In this document: positions 15,336 through 20,951 of the stretch, piece by piece
Layout: every line of letters begins with the position of its first letter
Position numbering within the stretch: position 1 is the stretch's first letter
Origin: a virus
DNA length: 26,609 bases
IMG/VR virus record: IMGVR_UViG_3300042503_002074
Coordinates: 1-26,609 of that record
Reading direction: 5' to 3' (one strand)
Notes under the pieces: generated by a model
Databases searched by the model: none
Told to the model about the DNA's origin: nothing
The model's input: the letters and a program-made list of their open reading frames with translations, nothing else
Translations under genes and position numbers: made by a program

Positions 15336-15572
15336 ATGTTTGAGGTCAAGATCGTAGAGGGTTACATGGATCCGGGTTATTGCAACCCCAGGCATTCGGG
15401 GACCTTCCGAGGGGTGGGGCGGTCCAGATCCCCCAAGACGGCCATGCGTCTGGCCCGGGAGGCCCTCGCGCTGGACTACCGCAAGGATTTGGACCTAGCT
15501 TCGAGCTGTCCGATCTACGATTTCATGGAGATCCGGAAGAATGGCAAAGTGATCTGGCAGAAATACGACTAA
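15336..15572 (+). CDS. Small phage protein, unknown
   Basis: 78 residues from ATG at 15336 (MFEVKIVEGYMDPGYC) with AAAGGAGG 6 bases upstream. Begins with a beta strand, has a basic turn GVGRSRSPKTAMRLAREALA (38-57) and ends YDFMEIRKNGKVIWQKYD; the alternating strand-helix-strand layout suggests a compact alpha/beta fold. Not recognised. It is followed at once by a strong terminator. Confidence 0.75.
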   Translation: MFEVKIVEGYMDPGYCNPRHSGTFRGVGRSRSPKTAMRLAREALALDYRKDLDLASSCPIYDFMEIRKNGKVIWQKYD

Positions 15573-15577
15573 CCAAA

Positions 15578-15613
15578 GGGGGGAGGGGCGAAAGCCCCTC
15601 CCCCCTTTTTTTT
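15578..15613 (+). terminator. Strong rho-independent terminator
   Basis: 12-bp stem GGGGGGAGGGGC / GCCCCTCCCCCC with GAAA loop, then T8. Near-identical to the one at 18957. Confidence 0.95.
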
Positions 15614-15629
15614 ATTTATTTTTTTATTT

Positions 15630-15658
15630 TGAGACAATATTGCTCCAATCTGCACTAA
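15630..15658 (+). promoter_or_regulatory. 29-bp element, class II (site 3)
   Basis: Left box TGAGACAATATTG, right box TCTGCACTAA followed by GGGGA. It lies directly behind the T-rich tail of the terminator. CACTAAGGGGA resembles the 3' half of T7/T3-type promoters. Confidence 0.75.
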
Positions 15659-15782
15659 GGGGACCGCCCACTTCCAACCGTCGCCGCCACGCCCTCCGGG
15701 CCATCCCTCCGGGCCATCCCTGGAATCCCCACCCATTCCTGAGATTCTGTCTTGTGTTTTGTACCGGGCCATTTGGCCCGGT
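15659..15782 (+). ncRNA. Candidate small RNA between class II site and hairpin (island B)
   Basis: If class II site 3 starts transcription and the hairpin at 15763-15782 stops it, a C-rich RNA of about 120 nt results. It shares GTCGCCGC with islands C and E. No T tract follows the hairpin, so this is a hypothesis only. Confidence 0.25.
15763..15782 (+). repeat. ACCGGGCCA hairpin of island B
   Basis: ACCGGGCCA / TGGCCCGGT, 2-base centre, preceded by TGTTTTGT. Same arms as in island A. Confidence 0.75.
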
Positions 15783-15808
15783 CGAGATCAAATGATAGCA
15801 AGCGATAT

Positions 15809-15837
15809 TGAGACAATTTCGCCCTGACCTGCACCTA
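15809..15837 (+). promoter_or_regulatory. 29-bp element, class II (site 4)
   Basis: TGAGACAATTTCG, 4 bp, GACCTGCACCTA. GATAGCAA 7 bp upstream. Confidence 0.78.
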
Positions 15838-15892
15838 GGAACCAATCGCCAAACCACGCCACGCCACGCTAACAATTGATAGCAAACTATGG

Positions 15893-15921
15893 TGAGACAA
15901 TATTGCTCTGACAGGCACTCT
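15893..15921 (+). promoter_or_regulatory. 29-bp element, class I (site 5)
   Basis: TGAGACAATATTG, 4 bp, GACAGGCACTCT, then GATTGAGGGGGG. GATAGCAA 7 bp upstream; 84 bp after site 4. Drives the gene at 15969. Confidence 0.88.
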
Positions 15922-15968
15922 GATTGAGGGGGGGGAAATGGCCCATCTCTCAAATTGGAGATTCTACC

Positions 15969-16178
15969 GTGCAAACTGAAGAGTTCCGCATTGCTTGCGA
16001 GCGCAAGCTTGACGCATGGGTGCCAGCCTGTGGGGGAACCGAAACCCCATTCAAGGCGCGGAGTGGTGCCATCCTGCTGTACTGCTTCAATCCGGCAACC
16101 GGGCAACACGCCTACATCGATCAGGGTACCGATTGGGTACTGACCTATGAAGAGGCTGAGGCCCACCTTCAACGGTGA
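15969..16178 (+). CDS. Small phage protein, unknown
   Basis: 69 residues from GTG at 15969 (VQTEEFRIACERKLDAW) with GGAG 8 bases upstream. Middle GGTETPFKARSGAILLYCFN and GQHAYIDQGTDW suggest beta strands; it ends in a helix (TYEEAEAHLQR). Not recognised. Its TGA stop is the first three bases of site 6. Confidence 0.7.
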   Translation: MQTEEFRIACERKLDAWVPACGGTETPFKARSGAILLYCFNPATGQHAYIDQGTDWVLTYEEAEAHLQR

Positions 16179-16204
16179 GACAATTTTGACCTGACAGGCA
16201 CTCT
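16176..16204 (+). promoter_or_regulatory. 29-bp element, class I (site 6)
   Basis: TGAGACAATTTTG, 4 bp, GACAGGCACTCT, then GATTGAGGGGG. Its opening TGA is the stop codon of the preceding gene. Drives the gene at 16261. Confidence 0.88.
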
Positions 16205-16260
16205 GATTGAGGGGGCGGCAAGGGGCCAAACCTCTCAACCGAGTTAACGGGAGTTCTTCC

Positions 16261-16443
16261 ATGCGTATCGGTTTCGACCACATTTTTCAGGTCTGGCGTG
16301 TGCTGTTCCACGACCAGCTGATTTCTATCGACGGGGTTTTTTCTTGGGACTCCAAGAAACAACTCCATAGGGACCTGGCCCGCAAGGGTCTGGCCCTGAA
16401 AGGTAACAAGGTGGTTGTCATCCGTGAGACAATTTCGGGCTGA
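16261..16443 (+). CDS. Small phage protein, unknown
   Basis: 60 residues from ATG at 16261 (MRIGFDHIFQVWRVLFHDQL) with GGGAG 7 bases upstream. Basic, with KKQLHRDLARKGLALKGNKV in the middle. The last codons (RETISG) run through the left half of site 7, so element and coding sequence overlap by 19 bp. Not recognised. Confidence 0.65.
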   Translation: MRIGFDHIFQVWRVLFHDQLISIDGVFSWDSKKQLHRDLARKGLALKGNKVVVIRETISG

Positions 16444-16453
16444 CAGGCACTCT
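16425..16453 (+). promoter_or_regulatory. 29-bp element, class I (site 7)
   Basis: TGAGACAATTTCG, 4 bp, GACAGGCACTCT, then GAGTGAGGGGGG. The left half is coding for the preceding gene in another register. Drives the gene at 16508. Confidence 0.88.
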
Positions 16454-16457
16454 GAGT

Positions 16458-16480
16458 GAGGGGGGAAAGGCTCCCCCCTC
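16458..16480 (+). promoter_or_regulatory. Leader stem-loop of site 7 unit
   Basis: Perfect 8-bp stem GAGGGGGG / CCCCCCTC with a 7-base loop, 4 bp after the element and 27 bp before the start codon. No T tract, so not a normal terminator. Confidence 0.75.
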
Positions 16481-16507
16481 CGATCTTCTCTTGAAAGGAA
16501 CACGACA

Positions 16508-16804
16508 ATGGCCGAAGTGATTGCGAAGAAGTTTTTCCCCGAAAGCATCATCAACACGGTAAGCGCCAACGGGTTGAACCTGACCAAACCCAAGCGCGGG
16601 GTCTGGGTGGAAATCTGGAAAAATGAATCCCGGGGCATCTGCTCTGCGGAAATCTACGACGATAACCAGGATGAGTATGCGGAAATCGGTCTCTGGATCG
16701 AAGACGGCGAGCTGGTGGATTATGACGGGGTTTTTGCGATGCCTCGAGAAGTCTGCGCCCTGCTGAAAGAGCAAGGCGTGAAAATGGGTCCCTTCATCGA
16801 ATGA
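16508..16804 (+). CDS. Small acidic phage protein, unknown
   Basis: 98 residues, ATG at 16508 with AAAGGA 8 bases upstream. Beta-rich middle (GVWVEIWKNESRGICSAEIY), acidic (YDDNQDEYAEIGLWIEDGEL), and a final helix (MPREVCALLKEQGVKMG). A small alpha/beta protein with the look of a phage host-takeover product; family not recognised. Confidence 0.78.
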   Translation: MAEVIAKKFFPESIINTVSANGLNLTKPKRGVWVEIWKNESRGICSAEIYDDNQDEYAEIGLWIEDGELVDYDGVFAMPREVCALLKEQGVKMGPFIE

Positions 16805-16808
16805 TGAA

Positions 16809-16837
16809 TGAGACAATATCGGTCTGACAGGCACTCT
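16809..16837 (+). promoter_or_regulatory. 29-bp element, class I (site 8)
   Basis: TGAGACAATATCG, 4 bp, GACAGGCACTCT, then GGGTGAGGGGG. Five bases after the preceding stop codon. Drives 16889 and probably 17192. Confidence 0.88.
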
Positions 16838-16866
16838 GGGTGAGGGGGCGGTTTGCTCCCTCACCC
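16838..16866 (+). promoter_or_regulatory. Leader stem-loop of site 8 unit
   Basis: GGGTGAGGG / CCCTCACCC, 9 bp perfect, starting at the first base after the element. Different in sequence from the neighbouring leaders but the same design. Confidence 0.78.
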
Positions 16867-16888
16867 TTGTTCAAAGGAGATTCGTGCG

Positions 16889-17176
16889 ATGAAACAAGAG
16901 AATTTCTACAGGCGTGAATTCTGGTTCGACAACGGCTTCGGCTTGTCGGTTGTCTCACACTCTGACAGCTACGGTGGCTACAAGGGTTTGTTTGAGATTG
17001 CCCTGCTTCACCGTTCCGATAGGGATCGGTTGTTTTACGGGCCAAGCTGGGAAGATGTTCGGGGTTACCTTGATTTCGCCGATGTGGCCAAGGTGATCCA
17101 AGAGGTGAAGGACTATCCGGAAGACCGACCAGTCGGTGATCTGGGCGGACCTTATGCGTCGGTTTTGGTTAGCTAA
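16889..17176 (+). CDS. Conserved small phage protein (YGGYKGLFEIA type)
   Basis: 95 residues from ATG at 16889 (MKQENFYRREFW) with AAAGGAG 9 bases upstream. The layout FGLSVVSHSDSYGGYKGLFE, then YGPSWEDVRGYLDFADVAKV and IQEVKDYPED, matches a short protein I know from many phages, where YGG-x-KGL-x-E-x-A is followed by GYL-x-x-x-DV-x-x-I. Function of the family unknown. Followed after 15 bp by the 17192 gene in the same unit. Confidence 0.75.
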   Translation: MKQENFYRREFWFDNGFGLSVVSHSDSYGGYKGLFEIALLHRSDRDRLFYGPSWEDVRGYLDFADVAKVIQEVKDYPEDRPVGDLGGPYASVLVS

Positions 17177-17191
17177 CAAGGGGGATTTGCA

Positions 17192-17551
17192 ATGAACAAG
17201 CTTTTTGTTGATCTGTTCGTCGCCGCCTATATCAAGTGCGGCTTGTGGGCCTGCTGTGATGAGAACGGCGAGCCGCTGGATGGTCTGTACACCACGGACG
17301 ATCTGAGCAAGGCAGCCAAACAAAACATCCGAGAGGAATGTCGGTGCTTCATCGACGAAAACGCCGAGCTGCTGGCCGGAACGGACGCGGAGGCTGCTGG
17401 GCAGGATTTTTACCTGACCAGGAATCGGCATGGTGCCGGATTCTGGGATGGTGATTGGGGTGAGGCTGGTCAACCGCTGACCGACTCCGCCCATGTGTGG
17501 GGGTCGTCTTACTTTTACCCGGATGACAACGGTGAGATTTCGGTGATGTGA
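17192..17551 (+). CDS. Conserved phage protein (AGxDFxLTRNxHGAGFWD type)
   Basis: 119 residues, ATG at 17192. It has the hallmark AGQDFYLTRNRHGAGFWDGD (about 69-88) followed by GEAGQPLTDSAHVWGSS and a final YFYPDDNGEI strand, and near the start LWACCDENGEPLDG. This is a widespread phage small-protein family without known function that often sits among early genes. Its TGA stop is the first three bases of site 9. Confidence 0.85.
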   Translation: MNKLFVDLFVAAYIKCGLWACCDENGEPLDGLYTTDDLSKAAKQNIREECRCFIDENAELLAGTDAEAAGQDFYLTRNRHGAGFWDGDWGEAGQPLTDSAHVWGSSYFYPDDNGEISVM

Positions 17552-17577
17552 GACAATTTGGGCCTGACAGGCACTCT
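17549..17577 (+). promoter_or_regulatory. 29-bp element, class I (site 9)
   Basis: TGAGACAATTTGG, 4 bp, GACAGGCACTCT, then GGCTGAGGGGGG. Its TGA is the stop of the 17192 gene. It heads a run of five genes (17629 to 18951). Confidence 0.88.
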
Positions 17578-17583
17578 GGCTGA

Positions 17584-17602
17584 GGGGGGCAAGGCGCCCC
17601 CC
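17584..17602 (+). promoter_or_regulatory. Leader stem-loop of site 9 unit
   Basis: GGGGGG, 7-base loop, CCCCCC, followed by GGAGGAAAGCA and the start codon at 17629. Confidence 0.75.
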
Positions 17603-17628
17603 AAAGCCTACGCCAACGGAGGAAAGCA

Positions 17629-17718
17629 ATGCTGCTACCTGTGATCACTCTGGCGGTTGGTTTGGTTTTGATTGAGGCGGCTGTTCTTTCTATGGGAACC
17701 TTGGAGGACTACCAATGA
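17629..17718 (+). CDS. 29-residue single-pass membrane peptide
   Basis: ATG at 17629 with GGAGG 6 bases upstream. The sequence MLLPVITLAVGLVLIEAAVL then SMGTLEDYQ is one hydrophobic helix of about 20 residues with a short polar tail. Its last codons overlap the next start in ATGA, so the two are coupled. Placement directly behind an element and leader hairpin makes it a genuine first gene. Phages use such peptides for membrane targeting or lysis control, but no function can be assigned. Confidence 0.65.
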   Translation: MLLPVITLAVGLVLIEAAVLSMGTLEDYQ

Positions 17719-18032
17719 GCAAGGGCTACAACGGCTGGACGAATTACGAAACCTGGTGTGTCAACCTGTGGATGGACAACGAAGAAGGGTCCTACGACTA
17801 CTGGCGGGAAGTTGCTGAAGATGTCTGGGATGCGGAGGACCCCGAAGAGTCCCAGCGCCTGCTGGCCGACCGGATCAGGCAACAAATCGAGGAAGGACAG
17901 CCTTTGACCAAGGGGCTGTATGCCGACCTGATCGAGGCGGCGCTGTCCGAAGTAGACTGGGATGAAATCGCCAGCCACTTCATCTATGACCTGAAGGCGG
18001 AAGCCAAGAAGGAGGAAGTCGAGACCGAGTAA
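17715..18032 (+). CDS. NYETW-family phage protein
   Basis: 105 residues, ATG at 17715 overlapping the membrane-peptide stop. The start GYNGWTNYETWCVNLWMDNE is the hallmark of a family found in many phages and plasmids (NYETW followed by LW-x-DN). Most of the rest is acidic helix (DAEDPEESQRLLADRIRQQI; LYADLIEAALSEVDWDEIAS). Function unknown. Confidence 0.85.
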   Translation: MSKGYNGWTNYETWCVNLWMDNEEGSYDYWREVAEDVWDAEDPEESQRLLADRIRQQIEEGQPLTKGLYADLIEAALSEVDWDEIASHFIYDLKAEAKKEEVETE

Positions 18033-18043
18033 AGTCAGCGCTT

Positions 18044-18068
18044 GGGGGTGGGCAAGGTGCCCGCCCCC
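18044..18068 (+). promoter_or_regulatory. Orphan leader-type stem-loop
   Basis: GGGGGTGGGC / GCCCGCCCCC with an AAGGT loop and one T-G position, followed by TTCTTTG. It precedes the 18087 gene without a 29-bp element; the AAGG loop matches the leaders of sites 9 and 16. Confidence 0.65.
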
Positions 18069-18086
18069 TTCTTTGTGGAGGACGCG

Positions 18087-18377
18087 ATGAAACACGCCAA
18101 GCAAGAAGACGGGATTTTCTACGGAACGACCGAACAGGGATACGATCTCTACCTGTGCGAGTCGATGGGTGGGCAGAGTCTGGTGGCCCGGTTCGGGGAT
18201 CGTCCGGCCGACTACGAAAGCTGCCCGCTGCTGGTGTTCAGGAGCTGGCTCAAACCCGGCGCATCAATCAAGGTGGGGGCCAAGTCGTTCCCCATGATCG
18301 AGTGGATGGACCACCCGACCACACCGGACTATGTCCGGGGCTGGAAAAAGATCTTTGAGTTGAAAGGGGGTGCATGA
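18087..18377 (+). CDS. Small phage protein, unknown
   Basis: 96 residues from ATG at 18087 (MKHAKQEDGIFYGTTEQGYD) with GGAGG 5 bases upstream. Visible: LYLCESMGGQSLVARFGDRP and a Trp-rich end WMDHPTTPDYVRGWKKIFEL. Not recognised. Its stop overlaps the next start (ATGA). Confidence 0.72.
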   Translation: MKHAKQEDGIFYGTTEQGYDLYLCESMGGQSLVARFGDRPADYESCPLLVFRSWLKPGASIKVGAKSFPMIEWMDHPTTPDYVRGWKKIFELKGGA

Positions 18378-18703
18378 TGGGTTGGACGCATTGCCAGAGT
18401 TGGAAGAGCAAGGAGCAGGTGGTCGAGATGATCATGGAGGGGCGGAAAGGCCCCTCGGCCATGGCATGGGAGGGGGGAACCTGGGTCCACTGGTCCGTCG
18501 CCACGCTACGGGACGGCAATGAAATCATCTGCTGCTACCTGATCGAGCCATCGGCTCAGGGGTGGGGCTACAAGGGTATGGACGAGTGCATGGGACCCTA
18601 CTATTACAGCTGCCCGCTGGAGTTTCTCGAGCGGACAGACAACAGCCTGTACAAGAACGAGAAATGGCGTCTCGAAGTTCTGAAAAGGAGGACCGCGGCA
18701 TGA
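18377..18703 (+). CDS. MGWT...MDE family phage protein
   Basis: 108 residues from ATG at 18377; an ATG at 18374 directly before it is possible. MGWT at the start, then GNEIICCYLIEPS and WGYKGMDECMGPYYYSCPLE (about 65-84) are the signature of a small-protein family (I believe DUF6927) spread through phages and plasmids. The chain ends in a basic helix. Function not established. Overlaps the next gene by four bases. Confidence 0.82.
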   Translation: MGWTHCQSWKSKEQVVEMIMEGRKGPSAMAWEGGTWVHWSVATLRDGNEIICCYLIEPSAQGWGYKGMDECMGPYYYSCPLEFLERTDNSLYKNEKWRLEVLKRRTAA

Positions 18704-18951
18704 GAATCAAGAGTCTGGGGCGCCCCCACCTGATCTCGGTGGGGGCTTTTGATTACGCATGGGATTTTGAATGGGAGGACGACAACTGGGCAATAGTTCG
18801 GGGCTACCGCCACTATTTCAGCGTGAGCGAATCCTTTACGGATTTTGCAGTGGCGAGAGCATCCAAACAGAAATTGTCCAAAGGACTGAATGGGCCTGAC
18901 CGACAACCGCTGGTGGACCTGTTCAACGGATTGTGGACCAGGCTGGACTGA
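18700..18951 (+). CDS. Small phage protein, unknown
   Basis: 83 residues from ATG at 18700 (MRIKSLGRPHLISVGAFDYA) with AAAAGGAGG 7 bases upstream. Aromatic N-terminal half (WDFEWEDDNWAIVRGYRHYF), then a basic helix and LVDLFNGLWTRLD. Last gene of the site 9 unit, followed by a strong terminator. Not recognised. Confidence 0.72.
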   Translation: MRIKSLGRPHLISVGAFDYAWDFEWEDDNWAIVRGYRHYFSVSESFTDFAVARASKQKLSKGLNGPDRQPLVDLFNGLWTRLD

Positions 18952-18956
18952 CACAA

Positions 18957-18991
18957 GGGGGGAGGGGCGAAAGCCCCTCCCCCTTTTTTTT
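18957..18991 (+). terminator. Strong rho-independent terminator
   Basis: GGGGGAGGGGC / GCCCCTCCCCC with GAAA loop, then T8. Same design and almost the same sequence as 15578. Confidence 0.95.
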
Positions 18992-19006
18992 ATTTGTATT
19001 TGGTTT

Positions 19007-19035
19007 TGAGACAATTACGCCCCAACCTGCACTAA
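19007..19035 (+). promoter_or_regulatory. 29-bp element, class II (site 10)
   Basis: TGAGACAATTACG, 4 bp, AACCTGCACTAA followed by TAGATA. Directly behind the terminator tail. Confidence 0.75.
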
Positions 19036-19162
19036 TAGATACGCCCACATTTTCCCGTCGCCGCGGCCCGCCAACCTGGCCCCCCACCCCATCCCGGCCC
19101 ACCTGGCCAACCCCATCCCCTCTTTTTTCTTCTTGTTTTTGTACCGGCCCCTTCGGGCCGGT
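19036..19162 (+). ncRNA. Candidate small RNA between class II site and hairpin (island C)
   Basis: Same layout as island B: about 125 nt, very C-rich, with CCGTCGCCGC near its start, a T-rich stretch (CTCTTTTTTCTTCTTGTTTTT) and the hairpin at its end. Hypothesis only. Confidence 0.25.
19143..19162 (+). repeat. ACCGGCCC hairpin of island C
   Basis: ACCGGCCC / GGGCCGGT with CTTC loop, preceded by TTTTTGT. Confidence 0.75.
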
Positions 19163-19186
19163 TGGCAATAATGGATAGCAAGCAAG

Positions 19187-19215
19187 TGAGACAATATCGA
19201 CCTGACCTGCACTAA
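19187..19215 (+). promoter_or_regulatory. 29-bp element, class II (site 11)
   Basis: TGAGACAATATCG, 4 bp, GACCTGCACTAA then GGGATTG. GATAGCAA 5 bp upstream. Confidence 0.78.
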
Positions 19216-19266
19216 GGGATTGCGCACTCCTACCCGCGCACATCAACAACTGCTATCAAATGATAG

Positions 19267-19295
19267 TGAGACAATTTGCCTCCGACAGGCACTCT
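19267..19295 (+). promoter_or_regulatory. 29-bp element, class I (site 12)
   Basis: TGAGACAATTTGC, 4 bp, GACAGGCACTCT. 80 bp after site 11. Followed by a GGGC/GCCC mini-hairpin but no convincing gene before site 13. Confidence 0.85.
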
Positions 19296-19341
19296 CAATG
19301 CCGAGGGCAAAACGCCCAAAGCAAACGAGAAGCTTGTGCGA

Positions 19342-19370
19342 TGAGACAATTTGCTCACGACAGGCACTCT
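19342..19370 (+). promoter_or_regulatory. 29-bp element, class I (site 13)
   Basis: TGAGACAATTTGC, 4 bp, GACAGGCACTCT, then GGTTGAGGGGGG. 75 bp after site 12; again no gene before site 14. Confidence 0.87.
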
Positions 19371-19427
19371 GGTTGAGGGGGGCAAAACAACAAATTGCCC
19401 GCCTTCAATAAAGGGTGCCCAACACGG

Positions 19428-19456
19428 TGAGACAATATCGCCGCAACAGGCACTCT
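19428..19456 (+). promoter_or_regulatory. 29-bp element, class I (site 14)
   Basis: TGAGACAATATCG, 4 bp, AACAGGCACTCT. 86 bp after site 13. Followed by a GAGCG/CGCTC hairpin (19461-19477) and the GP88-type gene. Confidence 0.87.
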
Positions 19457-19499
19457 CAGTGAGCGGTGGTTTCGCTCAATAACTTGTAGCGAGGATGAC

Positions 19500-20399
19500 A
19501 TGGCTGTTTCCAAGAAACGCAAGAAGGCGGCTTCTTTCAAGCGGGATCAGGCGATGCGGTTGGCCTATATGGTCTCGCACGCCAAAACCGAATGGGAGGC
19601 CATCGAGGCCATCCAGAACACGCTGGACGGTTTACCCGCCGACAGCGGATGGGTGGACTGGGGCAACCGTCTGCTGGCCTACCTCAAGGGCGAGGTCAGC
19701 ACCCCACCCTTGCAGGTGATCAAGGCGGATGGCAACAAAAAGTTGCCCTTCTACGCATGGTCTGTCCTGCCGCTGTTCAGCTGCCCGGGGAAGGGGGCGT
19801 GCGCTAAATTCTGCTATTCGCTGAAAGCGTGGCGGTATCCGCAAGCCTATTTTCGTCAGGTCATGAACACGATTCTCTACCGGTTCCGCAAGGATCTGGT
19901 GGCGGACCTGTTCTTGTCCCTGCCGGAAGGTGTCACCCTGCGGTTGTTCGTCGATGGGGATTTTGATTCCGCCGAGACGGTGGACTTCTGGTTCAAGCTG
20001 CTGCGCCTGCGGCCCGATATTGTGTCCTACGGCTACAGCAAGAGCTGGGATGAGTTGTACGATTACGCCGGTTTGTGGCCGGACAACTATGTCCTGAACC
20101 TGTCCAGCGGTGGGCGGGTTCGCAAGGTCACCCTCGAGATGATGCAGCAACTGCTGATCACCCGGGGCCGGTTTGTGGCGGTGCCCGTTGATGCCAAGTT
20201 CATCAAGATGGGCAACAAGCGGTTCAAATCCGCTGAATACCACGCCGCGGTGCGGGAATCCGCCCGCCGTCTGGGCCTTGGCAAGGCCATGAGCTGCCCC
20301 GGCAAGTGCGGCAGCTGCATCAAGCGTCCGAGCGGTAACGAGCACGCCTGCGGGTCTCGTCGCCTGATCGGTTTAACCATCGCCATCGGCATCCACTGA
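19500..20399 (+). CDS. GP88-family phage protein with two cysteine clusters
   Basis: 299 residues, ATG at 19500 with AGGA 4 bases upstream. Matches the phage GP88 family: KLPFYAWSVLPLFSCPGKGA, then CAKFCYSLKAWRYPQAYFRQ (about 81-120), a central LRLFVDGDFDSAETVDFWFK with DIVSYGYSKSWDEL, and a C-terminal SCPGKCGSCIKRPSGNEHAC. The first cluster is C-x5-C-x3-C, the second C-x3-C-x2-C, both able to hold a metal or iron-sulfur cluster. The alternating strand/helix middle could be a TIM-barrel-like fold, so a radical-SAM-like enzyme is conceivable; that is inference. Three class I elements are stacked before it, unique in the window. Its TGA stop is part of site 15. Confidence 0.85.
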   Translation: MAVSKKRKKAASFKRDQAMRLAYMVSHAKTEWEAIEAIQNTLDGLPADSGWVDWGNRLLAYLKGEVSTPPLQVIKADGNKKLPFYAWSVLPLFSCPGKGACAKFCYSLKAWRYPQAYFRQVMNTILYRFRKDLVADLFLSLPEGVTLRLFVDGDFDSAETVDFWFKLLRLRPDIVSYGYSKSWDELYDYAGLWPDNYVLNLSSGGRVRKVTLEMMQQLLITRGRFVAVPVDAKFIKMGNKRFKSAEYHAAVRESARRLGLGKAMSCPGKCGSCIKRPSGNEHACGSRRLIGLTIAIGIH

Positions 20400-20425
20400 G
20401 ACAATATCGTCTCGACAGGCACTCT
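20397..20425 (+). promoter_or_regulatory. 29-bp element, class I (site 15)
   Basis: TGAGACAATATCG, 4 bp, GACAGGCACTCT, then GGTTGAGGGGGG. TGA is the stop of the GP88-type gene. In this copy GAGACAATATCGTCTC is nearly a palindrome. Heads 20470-20700-20948. Confidence 0.88.
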
Positions 20426-20429
20426 GGTT

Positions 20430-20451
20430 GAGGGGGGTTTTCGCCCCCCTC
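20430..20451 (+). promoter_or_regulatory. Leader stem-loop of site 15 unit
   Basis: Perfect GAGGGGGG / CCCCCCTC with TTTTCG loop, followed by TTTGAAAGGAAC and the start codon. Confidence 0.8.
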
Positions 20452-20469
20452 TTTGAAAGGAACAAGCAA

Positions 20470-20703
20470 ATGAAGAAGATCACTCTGACAAGTCATCCGC
20501 TGGTTCACACGCCGGGTATGCTACGGTATGCCGAGGCTGGCTACCAAACCAGCAAGGGACGGGGGCGGACCCCATTCATTAACATCTTCGCCGAAGGCTA
20601 CGGTCTGGACCGCAAGCTGACGGTGGCGTTGCTGTCCGGGAAGATCCCCTACCGGGTGGAAGGGGACACGGTGGTTCTGGAAGTCAAGGAGGGTCAGGTA
20701 TGA
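20470..20703 (+). CDS. Small phage protein, unknown
   Basis: 77 residues from ATG at 20470 (MKKITLTSHPLVHTPGMLRY) with AAAGGA 8 bases upstream. Then GRGRTPFINIFAEGYGLDRK and a C-terminal strand pair (IPYRVEGDTVVLEVKEGQ). Possibly a small alpha/beta binding domain; not recognised with confidence. Overlaps the next gene by four bases (ATGA). Confidence 0.75.
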   Translation: MKKITLTSHPLVHTPGMLRYAEAGYQTSKGRGRTPFINIFAEGYGLDRKLTVALLSGKIPYRVEGDTVVLEVKEGQV

Positions 20704-20951
20704 AACACACGGTGTGGGCAAGGCTTGGAATCAGTATCGAGTTGGACAAGCCGCTTGAGGCATTCGCCAACGAGGATGAGCTGGTCGAGGCGGCAATCAA
20801 GTCAATTCAGGCAAAGCGGTTCGAGGTGGAGGGGGATGCTTATATCCCCGGCCCCTGTCTGGATGACCACGATGAAGATTTGCAGTTCGACTACCGTGAC
20901 GATCTGGAACTGGGCAGTTTTTACCAAAACGAGCAGGGGGAAATCCTATGA
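20700..20951 (+). CDS. Small acidic phage protein, unknown
   Basis: 83 residues, ATG at 20700 overlapping the previous stop. N-terminal strand and helix (VWARLGISIELDKPLEAFAN; EDELVEAAIKSIQAKRFEV) followed by a very acidic end (LDDHDEDLQFDYRDDLELG). Not recognised. Overlaps the next start by four bases. Confidence 0.75.
   Translation: MKHTVWARLGISIELDKPLEAFANEDELVEAAIKSIQAKRFEVEGDAYIPGPCLDDHDEDLQFDYRDDLELGSFYQNEQGEIL

Larger units (their letters stand above)
15578..15921 (+). repeat. Regulatory island B
   Basis: Non-coding 15573-15968. Order: terminator, class II site 3, pyrimidine-rich 100-bp segment with GTCGCCGCC, hairpin, GATAGCAA, class II site 4, GATAGCAA, class I site 5. The most complete version of the island. 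Confidence 0.75.
18957..19295 (+). repeat. Regulatory island C
   Basis: Non-coding 18952-19499. Order: terminator, class II site 10, C/T-rich segment with GTCGCCGCGG, hairpin, GATAGCAA, class II site 11, class I site 12, then two further class I sites (13 and 14) without genes between them. Confidence 0.75.

Noticed and set aside
19298-19411. Short ORF between sites 12 and 14 (MPRAKRPKQTRSL...)
   Set aside because: It has no ribosome site, runs straight through site 13, and its composition comes from the element itself.
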